A stretch of DNA of 64,000 nt from Pisaster brevispinus (GCA_023634235.1 JAMKCF010000051.1:372001-436000), one strand, 5' to 3'; counted from the stretch's first letter, positions 21,273 through 31,984 are shown. A program made the numbers and translations. The notes: generated by a model not told the origin, from the sequence alone.

Positions 21273-22092
21273 GTACAAACTTCGATATCCACGCTTTTAA
21301 ACAATAAACATTAGCACTAATAAGCTAGTTATTCATGAGCACAAAAATAAAGAATATGAATCTTTCAACCAACTTCAAACGGCATAGCTAGAGCCCAATT
21401 CATTATTTCGATTAGTGATTTATCTGAAAGGAACAGTTTCACTCGGAACTTCACTCAACTGATTATAATCCAGAAACCAGTCGTAACATTTCTGTCTGAT
21501 GTACCCTCAAAGTTGAGCAAATGGCATATAAGACCATACAATTACCTTTACTTGTTTCGATTGCAATAATCTAAATGATCACATATATTAATGAGTTTGC
21601 ATAAATTATAGCCTCCGTTTTATTTAATTGACTGGATATTTTCTTGGGCGGGCGATAGAGGTCGCCCCTTTAGCGTTTACCACATAATTATTTATACACA
21701 ATAATGTTGTATCAGACATTCACCCAACTCCACAAAGCTGGTAAGCTTAGCTGAAGCAGGGTTCAAATCAATGTCCAATAATAAATATTACACTATTGTG
21801 ACCAAGCCCGGTGTCTTATGGGATGTTGTCACCCTGTATGTGTGCATGTGTCCCCATACGGTAAATCAACTTGGGCTGAAGGAAGTTGATTCAAAGAACT
21901 TTAGACACAATTCACCATTGGGGAGGGGGCACAGAATCTCCTGCCACACCAGCAAAGGCAAAAGCAGAAACATAAGCACAGTGTAATACTTCTGAACTGC
22001 CGGTTAGCTGCTTGACATGGAAACATGCATAGCCGACTATTGTGTCCTGAAAAAACATTTCCCCAATGAGAATATTAATCCTGAAAGTTGTT

Positions 22093-23310
22093 TGTAACCC
22101 TGACCCAAATGTGGTCTTAGGTTACAGTATATTTTGTTTTACAAAATATGATCTATATCTCATTGTGTAATTTTTGTCCTATTTCATTGCTCATGTGTTT
22201 ATTCCACATGTGCGTTTTCAATATGCCATGGTTGTGCATTTTCCCTAGCCATGGTGCCCCTTTGTTTACTTGTGTTTACCAGCCAGGCTATTCAGCTGGT
22301 GTTTTAGCTCCTGTCCTTTGATCTTCACCTATCTATTCAACCATGCTTGTAATCTCTACCTTCCTGGAGGAAGTAGAGATACACCTTTTGTTTACTTCTG
22401 GGAATGGCCAGTACCTTTTTTCCTAATCCATGACCACAAACCCAAGCTGTGAAGTCGTACAGATTTATCTTTCCTTCACTCCCTCTATTTCAAATGGACC
22501 AATCAACTTTAGAGCCATAAGTGATATTTTTCAAACTATCCAATGAGAGTGAACAGCTGACCTTAGCTGAGGCATGGTCGGAGGGCTGGCTTGGCCCAAA
22601 ATTCTGGTCAGACAAGGCACTCCATCATTTGCCATCGCTCCAGCTGGATGTGTGTCCACACATGCCTCTACAAATCTTTTTCTTCAAGTGTTTGTCACAT
22701 CATTTTCTTCAAGCACCTTTCTTATTCTGGAGCTTTGCAAGACAACTTCTTCTTTTACATGAATGTTGGCTCTCAAATTAGGTACAGATGACCGGAATGT
22801 GGCGAGGAACCCTAGACTGGCCCTCTAGACAATTTTAAGAAGTCCTCGACCAAGGCAGACTTCTGTCCATCTCATCTATAACCTTTGCAAGTATACAATT
22901 TTAATAACATTCTTGCGAACCCATTGGAGGAGGATGCATACCGACACGTGAAGTGTCCCTTCCACCATTAGAGCTCTCGACCGATACATGAGGATGTGGC
23001 CTTTACGCTACTGGAGTTTCCCAACCGATGTTTTGGACTTCGCCCGTAGGACGCAAACCGCGGTTTAGGGTCTCTTTTAGATTTGGCGCCCATATTTCCA
23101 TCTGAGCTCATTGTTTAAACATTTCAGGATCCTTTTATTGTAAAGTTTATATTCTGCATTTCTTTTATTGGTGACTTATTGTTCAAATAAATCAGAGTTT
23201 CTGTTTTTGTGCATCATATCTCGAATTCTCTAAACTTGGTTTTATTTCAAAAAGGGAGTTGTTATTTATTTTCGGTTCCCGCTACTTTTGATGGCGAACC
23301 CAGGGTTACA
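22093..23310 (+). mobile_element. Solo LTR (1218 bp) with 4-bp target duplication
   Basis: The ends are perfect inverted repeats, TGTAACCCTG and CAGGGTTACA, in the TG...CA form of LTRs. The 4-bp sequence TGTT flanks both sides (22089-22092 and 23311-23314) and occurs once at the empty site in copy 1 (10910-10913). AATAAA is present at 23186-23191 in the 3' third. No coding region fits, so this is read as a solo LTR left by recombination. A non-autonomous DNA transposon with a 4-bp duplication is the alternative. LTR superfamily (gypsy or BEL) was not determined. Confidence 0.72.
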
Positions 23311-24607
23311 TGTTACTTTGAAAAGTACATGTGCCAATATCCAAAAACTTTGTACTTATAAGCAAATAGTACTACAAACTTTAAATTCAATCAAACAAGC
23401 AATGACTAATATAATAATAACAGCTTACATTAAATACACCAAGTAATTAACTGATACATTTACCTACAAGGTTTCTCTGTTGTGTACAAAAATTAAAATT
23501 GTTTGGAAACAATATCTTGGTAATGATAGGCTTAATATGATAACTTGATTTGACATCTGTAAGTATTTCTTGAGTAAACACAATTTCATGGGTACAAAAA
23601 ATGCTCCCCCGCAATAAAAAAAAAAATTGTATATATAAAGTAAACTGTTCTCTCCACTGGTTTATTTTCACTTCTTTCTCTCAAGACGTTTTTACAAAAT
23701 CAACTTGTTAACAACCTATTCCTTCTGCAGAGGATTTAAAAGAATATAAACAATTATGTTAAAAAATAATGCATTCATATTTTCAAAAGTGCATTACAAT
23801 AATGTAATTGTAAAAAGTCAGCCCATTGGAGTAAAACAGCAAATAGCAAAATCAACAATATTACTCACACATAAAACTAAACTAACCAAAGATTTGAAGG
23901 AGAAAAAATCCCAAGCCGACAAAAAATAAATAAAAATCCTGGAAATTGACCTCCCCTCCTGGAATGGTCCAGTCTAGGACATGGAGGTCAGTCAACTCAC
24001 TGTGGGTTTGTAACTGGAGAAAACAATGAAATACATGGGATTCTGTACAGAAGTGCACAAAAATCAGATAAATATTTCTGTGACATTTTGTAGTTATTTG
24101 AATTTATAAAATGAAAGTAATTAAAAACTGGAAAAGGAACTAAAATTGTTTATAATCTAATGTATAAGTGGGCTGTGTTAAATCGAAAGTGTTTTGTTTT
24201 TTCCTACTTTCCGTTCAGCCAGAAAGTGTGCCACATCCATTTCCTGTACTGCCTATGTATTTTAAACCACAAACACTAAACAAGGACCCAAATTTTTTTT
24301 AACAACGGTTCCGTTTCCTTGTGGAAGTTGAACGACTGACTGTACAAAAACAGTCATTAATATAAAAATGCTTTTCAGTGTAAATATTTTTATTATTATT
24401 TTTTTTCTTAAATGAACTCTTGGTTGGAAAATCCTGGTCAACATTCAATATATGAATTTAAGATTATTTATTTTTACAGATGGGAAAGAAATGCTCTAAT
24501 CTTAAACATAATGAATAAATGATGTGTGCTTTTTAGACAGCTTCATGCTAAAAAATTGTTGGCTTTGGTTTACGTTTTTAAAGCTCCGCGACATAACATA
24601 ATATTCA

Positions 24608-25012
24608 AAATTCGGCTTGACTGCAGAATAACAAAGTACAGTATTTTGATTCTTAGACAAAGTTACGCACACAAAATGAAGGAAATGATAATAAATCCAA
24701 AATGCACAAACATACGCTTTACATTCAAGTTGAAAAGTGATTAACTTGGTGTGGTCAAATGTGCTTATTCATTTGTTTATTTTCTAACTGTTTTGGGGGA
24801 TGGTGTAGTTCAGACATACAAAAAAGTTGTCCGCTTGTTTTTTCGATAGAGGTGTCTGTTTAAATTAAAAGATCCCTGATGTTTTTATGACATTTTTGAC
24901 CATTATGAGACCTGATCTTAAAAATAAGATTTGGGGTTTAGTCTCGAAAATTGACATGAACCTTCGCGTTATTGTGCGACTTGTGCTATGAATGTTGGCA
25001 TAATAATAATAC
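24608..25012. other. Non-coding spacer
   Basis: AT-rich sequence after the segmental duplication ends. No gene or repeat recognised. Confidence 0.5.
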
Positions 25013-25300
25013 CAGTGGCTTGTTATGTAGCACTCATGGCGCTCCAATATTATTACCCCTGATCACTGGACATTTATTTCAACCCATAAACCATCATGCA
25101 TCAGCTCCCAAGTATGTAGCGCACTTAGCTAAAACAATTACTTATGCATCTCTGCCCTCATTGGTACCCAATTACCTCTGGGTGAAAAGAAGCATTTATT
25201 TAGTTAAGTATCTGGCTCAAAAATGCAAGTGTCATGACCAGGATTCGAACCCACACCCTGATATCTCAGCCACCAGAACCTGAGTCTTGTGACTCAGTCG
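25013..25300 (-). mobile_element. tRNA-derived SINE, minus strand
   Basis: On the minus strand a perfect B box, GGTTCGAATCC (near 25233-25243), is followed by CTGGTCATGACACTTG, close to the head of the SINE at 4.73 kb. The 3' end finishes in a TATTATTAT microsatellite near 25003-25015. Limits are approximate. Confidence 0.7.
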
Positions 25301-25882
25301 TTCTTTATGAAAGAAAGCATGCACACATTGCACGTCAATGTTATTGAAACATTGTTGTTTAAGTCTGGTCTGAAATCTTGCTGATTATGACGTTAATAAA
25401 AGAACCATTTTATGTGTGAAATATTCCCTCTAAAATGCAGTCATATTCGAAAGAACTGTGTCTAAAAACCTGTATAGAAAAAAACCTGCATCATCTGATT
25501 CCGGTTGTTACCACCAAAGTAAGGACAATGTGTTTCAAGTTGTTTTTAAATTGCTTTCATTGACATCTGTCAGTGCAATGCATAATTATGTATACTTGTT
25601 TTTTGTTATTTTTTCCCTGTTTCTATTAATTGAAAGAAAAGAGACAACTGTTTGAAAGCAAAGCGCATTCTCCGACATTGTCCCTAATAGTAACCCTAAA
25701 CACTTTCAAGCTAATCATGTCACAGACTAAACATGCCACGAGGTAAACATGTCAAAGAAATGCAGAATCTATAAATTTTGAGAGCTAAACAAGATTCAAA
25801 AGTGGGTAGAAGCGAGGTGCTTAGCTACGTGTTTATGTTCGAAACAGTACTTTACCGTGTAGAGGGCGCTAGTCATCACAGG
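25301..25882. other. Spacer downstream of the Ig receptor gene
   Basis: No gene recognised. No minus-strand AATAAA was seen close after the receptor's stop codon, so the 3' end of its message is unresolved. AGAGGGCGC (CTCF-like core) lies at 25861-25869. Confidence 0.45.
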
Positions 25883-27346
25883 TTAAGGTACGTTACTGTA
25901 GAGAGTTTCTTGGCCTCTCTGTGCATCCGAACGTGCAACTAGATACGGTGAAGGTTCAGAGGCGTCCCCGTCATCTCGTGTGATTTCGGTATATGTCAAG
26001 TCTGCCATAGCAACGGAGCACTCCTGATGCCTGTCAGGTGATGTTCTCACAAGACCATCAGACGGTTTTGGGCGTGGTTCTTCCCTCTGTCGTTTATTCT
26101 TTACGATGTAGCATCCAATGAGAGCAGCGGCTGTAACCAGAAAGACAAGGCCTTCAACAGCGCCCCCTATAATGACAGCTGTACCAGACCATTGGCAGTA
26201 TTTCTCCTCGCAGGACATGATGGAGACGTCACAAGGAGTCGGATACGATTCGATGGTAGGAAGAACGTGGGATTTATCACTAGACTCTGACAAATGATGA
26301 TCTGACCCGGCTTCAAGCAGAGGCAAGACAAATAACAGTGAATTATTGACGCTTGAAATTATTGTACTGCCTTGAAATGCAATGCATCTGATTTTAGAAT
26401 TGTTGAATTCTCCAAGAGTTACGTCGATAATCTGAAGAGTTTGTCCATTTTGGTCAAGTTTAAACCGACCATCAAAGTTCTGCACCGTGTCTCGGTTAAC
26501 CTTTACTTCGCCTTTGTCAACCAGGAACACGCGCCATTTATACATATCTGCTAGGTGTTGTGGCGTAGACTTCAAGTCACACGTGAATGTCGCGTTCTGG
26601 TGTTCAAAGAGCGTCAAATGAGAGGGTGAGATTGAGACAGTCGTTGGTATCTGAAGAGGCGTAATGGAGCAATTTGGACCATTTAGGTGGGGACCAGCTA
26701 CACACGTAAACTCTCTCATGTTGTCAAACTCAGTCAACTCTCGCGAAACTGTGTACGTCTCACCTGGAATGACTTCTGTTTCATCTTTAATCTGGATGAG
26801 AACGCTTGATGTGGATTCGAACCAGGTCAACAGGATCAGAGGGTCGCGTTCTGAGAGAGTGCATTCCAACGAGACGGTTTCACCGACTCTTGGTCGACTT
26901 GGATAAATGTTACAAGAAGGTTTATACTCGGGGAGAAGTGGATTAACTGTCAATAAAGCTGTCTCACTGTTGTGTTGCCTATTATCTGGCTCAATCATAT
27001 TACACCAATAAATCCCACTGTCATCTCGTTGGACGTTATTGATGTGCAGGTGATAGCGCTCACTGTCCTGATCAACAACAATACCACTACGGCTTGCAAA
27101 GTTTGATGTTAGACGGGAACAACTAGAAATTTGCTCGATGTCAGAATGTTGATTAATTGTTCTCTGCCAACTGAATTGATAAGCGGTACAGCTAGGTAAA
27201 AACACCGATCTACAAGTGAGTGTTACATCACTCCCCTCGGTGACTGTTACACTCTGTGGATTCAAGTTGAAAAACTGACATTCTGCCTTACAGATCAACG
27301 CAGTCAAGACAATGCTCATAAACACACGCAACTTTGTGATATCCAT
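25883..27346 (-). CDS. Single-exon Ig-superfamily type I receptor with ITIM and ITSM tail motifs
   Basis: 487 codons, starting at the first ATG after an in-frame TGA. An N-terminal hydrophobic segment (about residues 8-20) is a signal peptide. Three Ig domains follow. Ig1 is V-like: Cys45 in VTLTC, Trp60, and DDSGIYWC with Cys115. Ig2 is Cys162-Cys215 with Trp175. Ig3 is Cys256-Cys321 with Trp271. A membrane segment lies at about 390-414 and contains a buried Glu (about 398); a basic KNKRQR stop-transfer follows. The ~70-residue tail has LTYTEI (Tyr452, ITIM pattern), PYLVA (Tyr468) and TLYSNV (Tyr483, ITSM pattern; also YxN). By analogy with PD-1 or Siglec-type tails it may recruit SH2 phosphatases and act as an inhibitory surface receptor; that function is inference. 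Ligand unknown. No introns or disabling changes seen. Confidence 0.88.
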   Translation of the reverse strand: MDITKLRVFMSIVLTALICKAECQFFNLNPQSVTVTEGSDVTLTCRSVFLPSCTAYQFSWQRTINQHSDIEQISSCSRLTSNFASRSGIVVDQDSERYHLHINNVQRDDSGIYWCNMIEPDNRQHNSETALLTVNPLLPEYKPSCNIYPSRPRVGETVSLECTLSERDPLILLTWFESTSSVLIQIKDETEVIPGETYTVSRELTEFDNMREFTCVAGPHLNGPNCSITPLQIPTTVSISPSHLTLFEHQNATFTCDLKSTPQHLADMYKWRVFLVDKGEVKVNRDTVQNFDGRFKLDQNGQTLQIIDVTLGEFNNSKIRCIAFQGSTIISSVNNSLLFVLPLLEAGSDHHLSESSDKSHVLPTIESYPTPCDVSIMSCEEKYCQWSGTAVIIGGAVEGLVFLVTAAALIGCYIVKNKRQREEPRPKPSDGLVRTSPDRHQECSVAMADLTYTEITRDDGDASEPSPYLVARSDAQRGQETLYSNVP

Positions 27347-27444
27347 CTTCACATGGCTGGTAAAATTGACAGCCCGTCAATGTCTTATCAATCAGAATGA
27401 AGTAAATCAAAACAGCTTGAGGCACACAAAGAAACAATAAAGTG

Positions 27445-27464
27445 CACTTTTATGCTGTGCCAAT
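27445..27464 (-). promoter_or_regulatory. Possible core promoter of the Ig receptor gene
   Basis: About 100 bp upstream of the start codon, on the minus strand, is CATAAAAG (27445-27452). An ATTGG/CCAAT box (27460-27464) lies just upstream of it. The position suits a TATA-type promoter, but both motifs are short and could be chance. Confidence 0.3.
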
Positions 27465-28979
27465 GTTCCATCCGATGACAATCTGGTTCGCACCGTTACA
27501 GTACTAACAGCCCCAGTTACAGTCTTGACGCGTCATGTCTCTTCCAATAATTATAATGAAATGAGGGGCTTCTGTTCTGGTGATTCCGTATACACAATGA
27601 CATCACTTCTGTACGGATGCCAAGTGGGAAGTGGTTGTCTTGCTTTACATGACAAAGTCAAACGTTAACAACTTTTTGATTTTTGAGTTTATTATTAGAA
27701 AACCTAGGTTGTTTTTGTCGTGACTTCATGTTTTTACAGAGTTCCTTCCTTGTTTGTACCGACCTTTTAATTTTTTTTAACGTGAAGTTGGATTGAGGTA
27801 TCAAAATGTTTTTGCATATTACTTTTAACCGATGTCTTGACAAAATTGAAAGGTCAACTGTTTGTTCTAAAAAGAGAGTTTTTTGTTTTTTCATATTATT
27901 TCAAATGAGTTTCTGTGAACTATGAGTTTGTTACAAGGTTTGGATGAGCTGGTCATTGTGTTAAAAAGGTCAGATAAGTGGTTTAAATGACTGGTCTAGG
28001 AAGCTGGGCTTCACTGACTAAGCCTCAGTACTTGGCTTTCTGGGATTTGTGTTTAAAGATTTATGTAATGGTCTCACTAATAAGATTTTCGGGAGTCTTA
28101 AAAAATTACTCTACCTCACACTTTGTAAGTCATATCAGAAGGTTTGGCTTTTTGACTGTCGTTCCTACACTGTTAACTTACGGTATCTACACATGCATTC
28201 CAAGATCGAGTTGTTGTGTTCGAGGGGATTTCTACTTTTGCAAATCAAACCGGACTTAGAGGGTGCATGTCAGCACAGGCTAAATGTACAATGTTTTTAA
28301 TAAAGTTGCTGAAAATAAGGTTTTCCTTCTTTTCTCAAATCTAATTCTAATCTTCCGCTTTGCCTTGACAGGTTTGGAACTCCTCAAAGTTGTAACTTTT
28401 ACAATAGTAGCCTATGAATAAACACGTTTTAAGCAGCTCTCTAACTAATGATCCACAATGAGCAAGACTACTGAAAATCATTATAGCGCCCTCTTGTGTC
28501 AAAGCAAACCTTCACCAAAAAAAAAATGCATCGTAGGCATGCAGTGAATGTGACAGAAAAGTAATTGAGATGCTACCCCTTGATTGTTTTTTTATCCAGA
28601 ATGCCAATTCTACAAGTCAAGATTGTGATTGAAGACATCGTCACACCACCCAGCCTTCTGCTGACAAGTAAAGAACGACATTGAGTGAGTAAATTTTGAT
28701 TAATGTACAGAACAATTATAGTGTTGTACCGAAAAACCTCAGAAGTGTAATATCTTGCAGGCCTGTGTATGTAAAATTTGAACTGCTCAAAAATTCAACC
28801 ATAAGTCCAGCAAGATTTCAAAGACCAAGATATATGCATTGAAGGCAAAAATACCATTCTCCAACTTTAACTTTATCTCCTTTGATTTAGGTCCAATTTT
28901 ATCTTTAGTCCAGAAGAAAGATTGATTGAATATACACAGAGACAGGAACTGGCACTTTGAATTCTTACAGTGTTGACAT
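27465..28979. other. Non-coding spacer
   Basis: No recognisable gene. A block at 28593-28682 follows a splice-acceptor-like TTTTTTTATCCAG and reads open from an ATG (MPILQVKIVIEDIV, continuing to a TGA near 28682). I do not recognise it. AGAGGGCGC lies on the minus strand at 28486-28494. Confidence 0.4.
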
Positions 28980-29101
28980 CAAGAAAAATACACCCTTTTC
29001 TGCAAAAAAGAGGACAAACGAAAAAGAAAAAAAGGCATTTAATGCACTAAATGCCTTTTTTTTCCGCTTGTCCTCTTTTTTGCATTTTGTATTTTCTTGA
29101 G
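28980..29101. repeat. Near-perfect long hairpin (about 58-bp arms)
   Basis: The left arm starts TCAAGAAAAATACA and contains TGCAAAAAAGAGGACAA. The right arm mirrors it with TTGTCCTCTTTTTTGCA and ends GTATTTTCTTGA. The centre is GCATTTAATGCACTAAATGC. Almost no loop is left. It may be a foldback MITE or a hairpin RNA source. Confidence 0.8.
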
Positions 29102-29879
29102 CATGTATTCCCATTGAACTTGGGGTCATAGATGAAATAATTGCTTGAAATTTCCTTTTTACTAAGGTCAGCAATAAGTATTTTTAGCCACCATTTCCTC
29201 AAGAGGAATGTAATAAATCAGTAAACTATAAAGGCCAAACATCCATCAAAAAAGATCCCTTGGAAAGAGGCAGTCGTATATCATTCTTATAGTTACAAGA
29301 GAAAGGAAATTAAAGTCTGTGCTCTTTTTTGATCTTGTTTTCAAGCGGCTCTTTAAGTCAGGATCCAACCGCGTTCCCAGGGATGATCGATCTTGCCGCG
29401 CCACTTTTCCCCAGCAGGCCCAGCTCGATTATGACCCCATAAGGACCTGGGCTGATCCATTCTATGCGCACACTCAAGAATGGTTACCCCTAAAAGAGGC
29501 ATCAAGTCAAAAGGCAACTGGTCCTCTGTCATTCTTCTCTGATTTTGTGATTTGTCTAACTGTATGCAGTTTAGGGTGACCGTGCAAGAACATGATTCAT
29601 TTAAAATAGAATCGCTTCAAAATACTTGCATTTTGATGTGCGTGTACTAAGCGTCCTACAATCGCAATACAAGCGATCACAAGTTTTTTAAAAAGCGTGC
29701 ATGCAAAGTAGTCACTTTTGAGAGCAAGTCAGTGCTGTTTTCCAGTACATCCCTACCAGGGGTTAGTGACGAGAGGTATCGATACGGCGCGCTGCCCATG
29801 GTAGCGAGGCTGGTTAGGATCCTACTCAAATGCCGATTGTGATTCATCCATAGTTGTATGTTTTCTTGTTTTTGTACAG
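29102..29879. other. Spacer upstream of QNG1 exon A
   Basis: A frame at about 29390-29530 (with FPQQAQLDYDPIRTW and DPFYAHTQEWLP) looks less random than its neighbours, but I cannot name it. It does not match the QNG1 N-terminus. No other gene recognised. Confidence 0.35.
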
Positions 29880-30011
29880 GATCTTTGTGGTAGACACATT
29901 GAATTTCTCCTTCTGGGAGGAGACCAATGACTAGAGATTCTTAGTAGACTACCGAGGGGCAAGCACAGCAGCTACTGGGCCTTGTGTGCTGCAATCACTA
30001 AGGCCCTGGAT
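29880..30011 (+). pseudogene. QNG1: QNG1 exon A, with stop and frameshift
   Basis: The exon lies between acceptor TTTTTGTACAG and donor GTAAGT. It reads IFVVDTLNFSFWEETND, then an in-frame TAG, then RFLVDYRG. After a shift it continues SYWALCAAITKALD up to the donor. These match the conserved family blocks TDTLNFSFW, YRGK and GYWSLCAA, and the exon starts with the last base of the expected Trp codon. The next exon begins in the right phase with EDIPITSASYF, so exon order and phases are those of a real gene. The stop and the frame shift (132 nt instead of a multiple compatible with the phases) say this copy is damaged. Because introns are kept, it is a duplicated, not processed, pseudogene. 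Confidence 0.85.
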
Positions 30012-30283
30012 GTAAGTATGTGTTGCTGAAGTATTAAGGATCTAACATTTACTTTAGAAACATAGGACACTTTTCTTATCTGTAGCTTTTGTCCCTTAAT
30101 GATTGATTCTTGATTTGCATTTTTTTAAAGCACTCACTGTGCATGTTTATTGTGCAAGATCTCAAGACTTGGTCCCGGTCTCAAGACCTTATTTTGGTCT
30201 TAGTCTCAGTCTCTCTCGATTGAAGACTTGGTCTCTAAAGGGGAAGTCTCCCCATCAGGAGGGCTGGTTTGGATCTTGATCTT

Positions 30284-30483
30284 AAAGGGGCTGTGATGTC
30301 ATTCTCAAAGCAGGCCTGTGGCTGTACATAGAATTATGAACTCTCACCCAGCAACTGGACGCGTGCGCCCTCCTTCTGTATCAACTCTATGGATTGCATG
30401 CATGCAGTAACCGGGTGAGGTTTTATTATAATTCCATGTACAGCCACAGGCCTGCTTTGATCATGATGACAAAGCCCCCTTTA
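30284..30483. mobile_element. Foldback MITE, family 1, copy 1
   Basis: The arms are about 75-90 bp: AAAGGGGCTGTGATGTCAT...GCAGGCCTGTGGCTGTACAT is mirrored by ATGTACAGCCACAGGCCTGC...GCCCCCTTT. It lies in the presumed intron between the two QNG1 exons. A relative is at 33945-34139. Confidence 0.85.
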
Positions 30484-31400
30484 AATGATTTGGTCTCAGT
30501 CGCTGACTTTCAGGTTTCACAACAGCTCGGCCCACTGTTCTTGTTCAAATCCACAAGACTGCATTGCTTGTAGCTAAAATCTTTGAATGCTCAGACATTT
30601 TTCCTCAGACCATGATCAAAATGATGAGAAATAAGTTTCAAAAGCAAATTTATCTCATTTTTAGTTAGGGTTAGTATCCATCGACACTCAACAAATTGCA
30701 AGATAATTGCCAGCCCCAAAGTCAACATGAACAATATTTGTCTTTTTTTTTAAAGGAACTATAAACAGTGGCGCATTATTATTTAATTAAAAAACAACAG
30801 GCTACTGGTCTTGTTTAGTAATGAATTTACTGGCCCAATACTAAACTCACTGGCCTTGGGCTTACTACCCAGTGTAAATTATGAGGTCTGCCTGGGATGG
30901 GCTAATGAGTTCCTATTCGCTTTTTGTTCATGATGTAGTGATGCATGATGGGACTGATGTGTACGGCTGATAAGCACAATGCGCACAATCACAGCGCACG
31001 CACATGGTGTGATAATCTAACTGTAACTTAAAACCTTTTTGTTGAAAACCAAAGTCGCAAGAAGAATCAAACTTTCCAAGAAAATTACTACCGTTGCAAT
31101 AGATTCCTATATTCAGCACAAGTCACAAGAATGACGAAAATTACTTGCAATGGATTTACACAACACAACTATATTTTTAATGATAGAGAAGGACTCTTTC
31201 CAAAACAGGAAGCTGTGACTGATGATTGTTAGGTCAGGAGAGAGGGTTTAATGAGCATGTACGGCAGTCCATCCCAGCGCCTTGGGTTCAGGCACTGGAA
31301 CTGAGCGAAACTAACACAATGGGACTGGATTGATTTAATAGTTTTAATTTATAAAGTTCATGTACACTCAAATAGTCAAAACATATTGTCTTTCAAACAG
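30484..31400. other. QNG1: Intron-like sequence between QNG1 exons A and B
   Basis: No other exon seen. The last ~50 bases align loosely with the sequence before 6066. Confidence 0.5.
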
Positions 31401-31551
31401 GAAGACATCCCAATCACCTCAGCCTCTTACTTCTCCTGTATCACCATGAAGCAACTACAACCACATCTTCCACTCATCAACAGACGCTGATATCCCACTG
31501 TTAGATAAGAGATTACAGCATCTTCATCAGGCAGGCAAAATGCTACTGGAG
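31401..31551 (+). pseudogene. QNG1: QNG1 exon B, copy 2, frameshifted
   Basis: 151 nt between TTTCAAACAG and GTAGGT, differing from 6066-6216 at only two positions: TCC for TTC gives Ser for Phe, and CCA for ACA gives Pro for Thr. It reads EDIPITSASYFSCITMKQLQ, then in the next frame HIFHSSTDADIPLLDKRLQ. The Pro version matches the family better, so this copy is closer to the ancestor. The same extra base as in copy 1 breaks the frame. Intron flanks are much more diverged than the exon. Later QNG1 exons were not found downstream. Confidence 0.85.
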
Positions 31552-31984
31552 GTAGGTCATGTGAAGTAAGTCACCCTAAAGTTTTTTTCTCATCAACAGG
31601 TTGAAAGCAACAGTTTCATTCATTTTTTTAATTCTATGAGAAGCATGATTGGAACAGAATATATTTTTTCTAGTTATTTAAATTTCCTACTATTAGTGCA
31701 ATCTCCAGGGGGAATTCGACTATGAATCAGTGTTAAATAGGTATTAGTTTAGTTTGGTAGGGGTTACGAGGGGGAGTGTTTGGGGGGGGGGGGGGTCATA
31801 GGCAAATGTTGTGGGGTTTTTTTTGTTGGCTTGTCAATGCTTCTTTTTAATCTTCAGAACAAATGATGTTTGTTGCTTAAAAGGAAACTTTAGGGTCACT
31901 CAGGTGACTGGAACTAAAGTATTAAGCTAGTCCACGATGTCTTGCTTAAAAACAGTTAATATAATGTGGCCATGGGAAAAAAAA
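31552..31984. other. Intron-like sequence after QNG1 exon B
   Basis: Diverged counterpart of 6217-6468 at its start, then unrecognised sequence with a G run near 31783. Confidence 0.45.

Larger units (their letters stand above)
12873..24607. repeat. Segmental duplication, copy 2 (direct), interrupted by two insertions
   Basis: This copy is collinear with 8672-12872, in three pieces: 12873-14284, 21273-22092 and 23311 to about 24607. The gaps are filled by the Ngaro element and by a solo LTR. Taking these out leaves about 3.5 kb, comparable to copy 1 without its LINE. No gene was seen in the host part. Confidence 0.88.
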
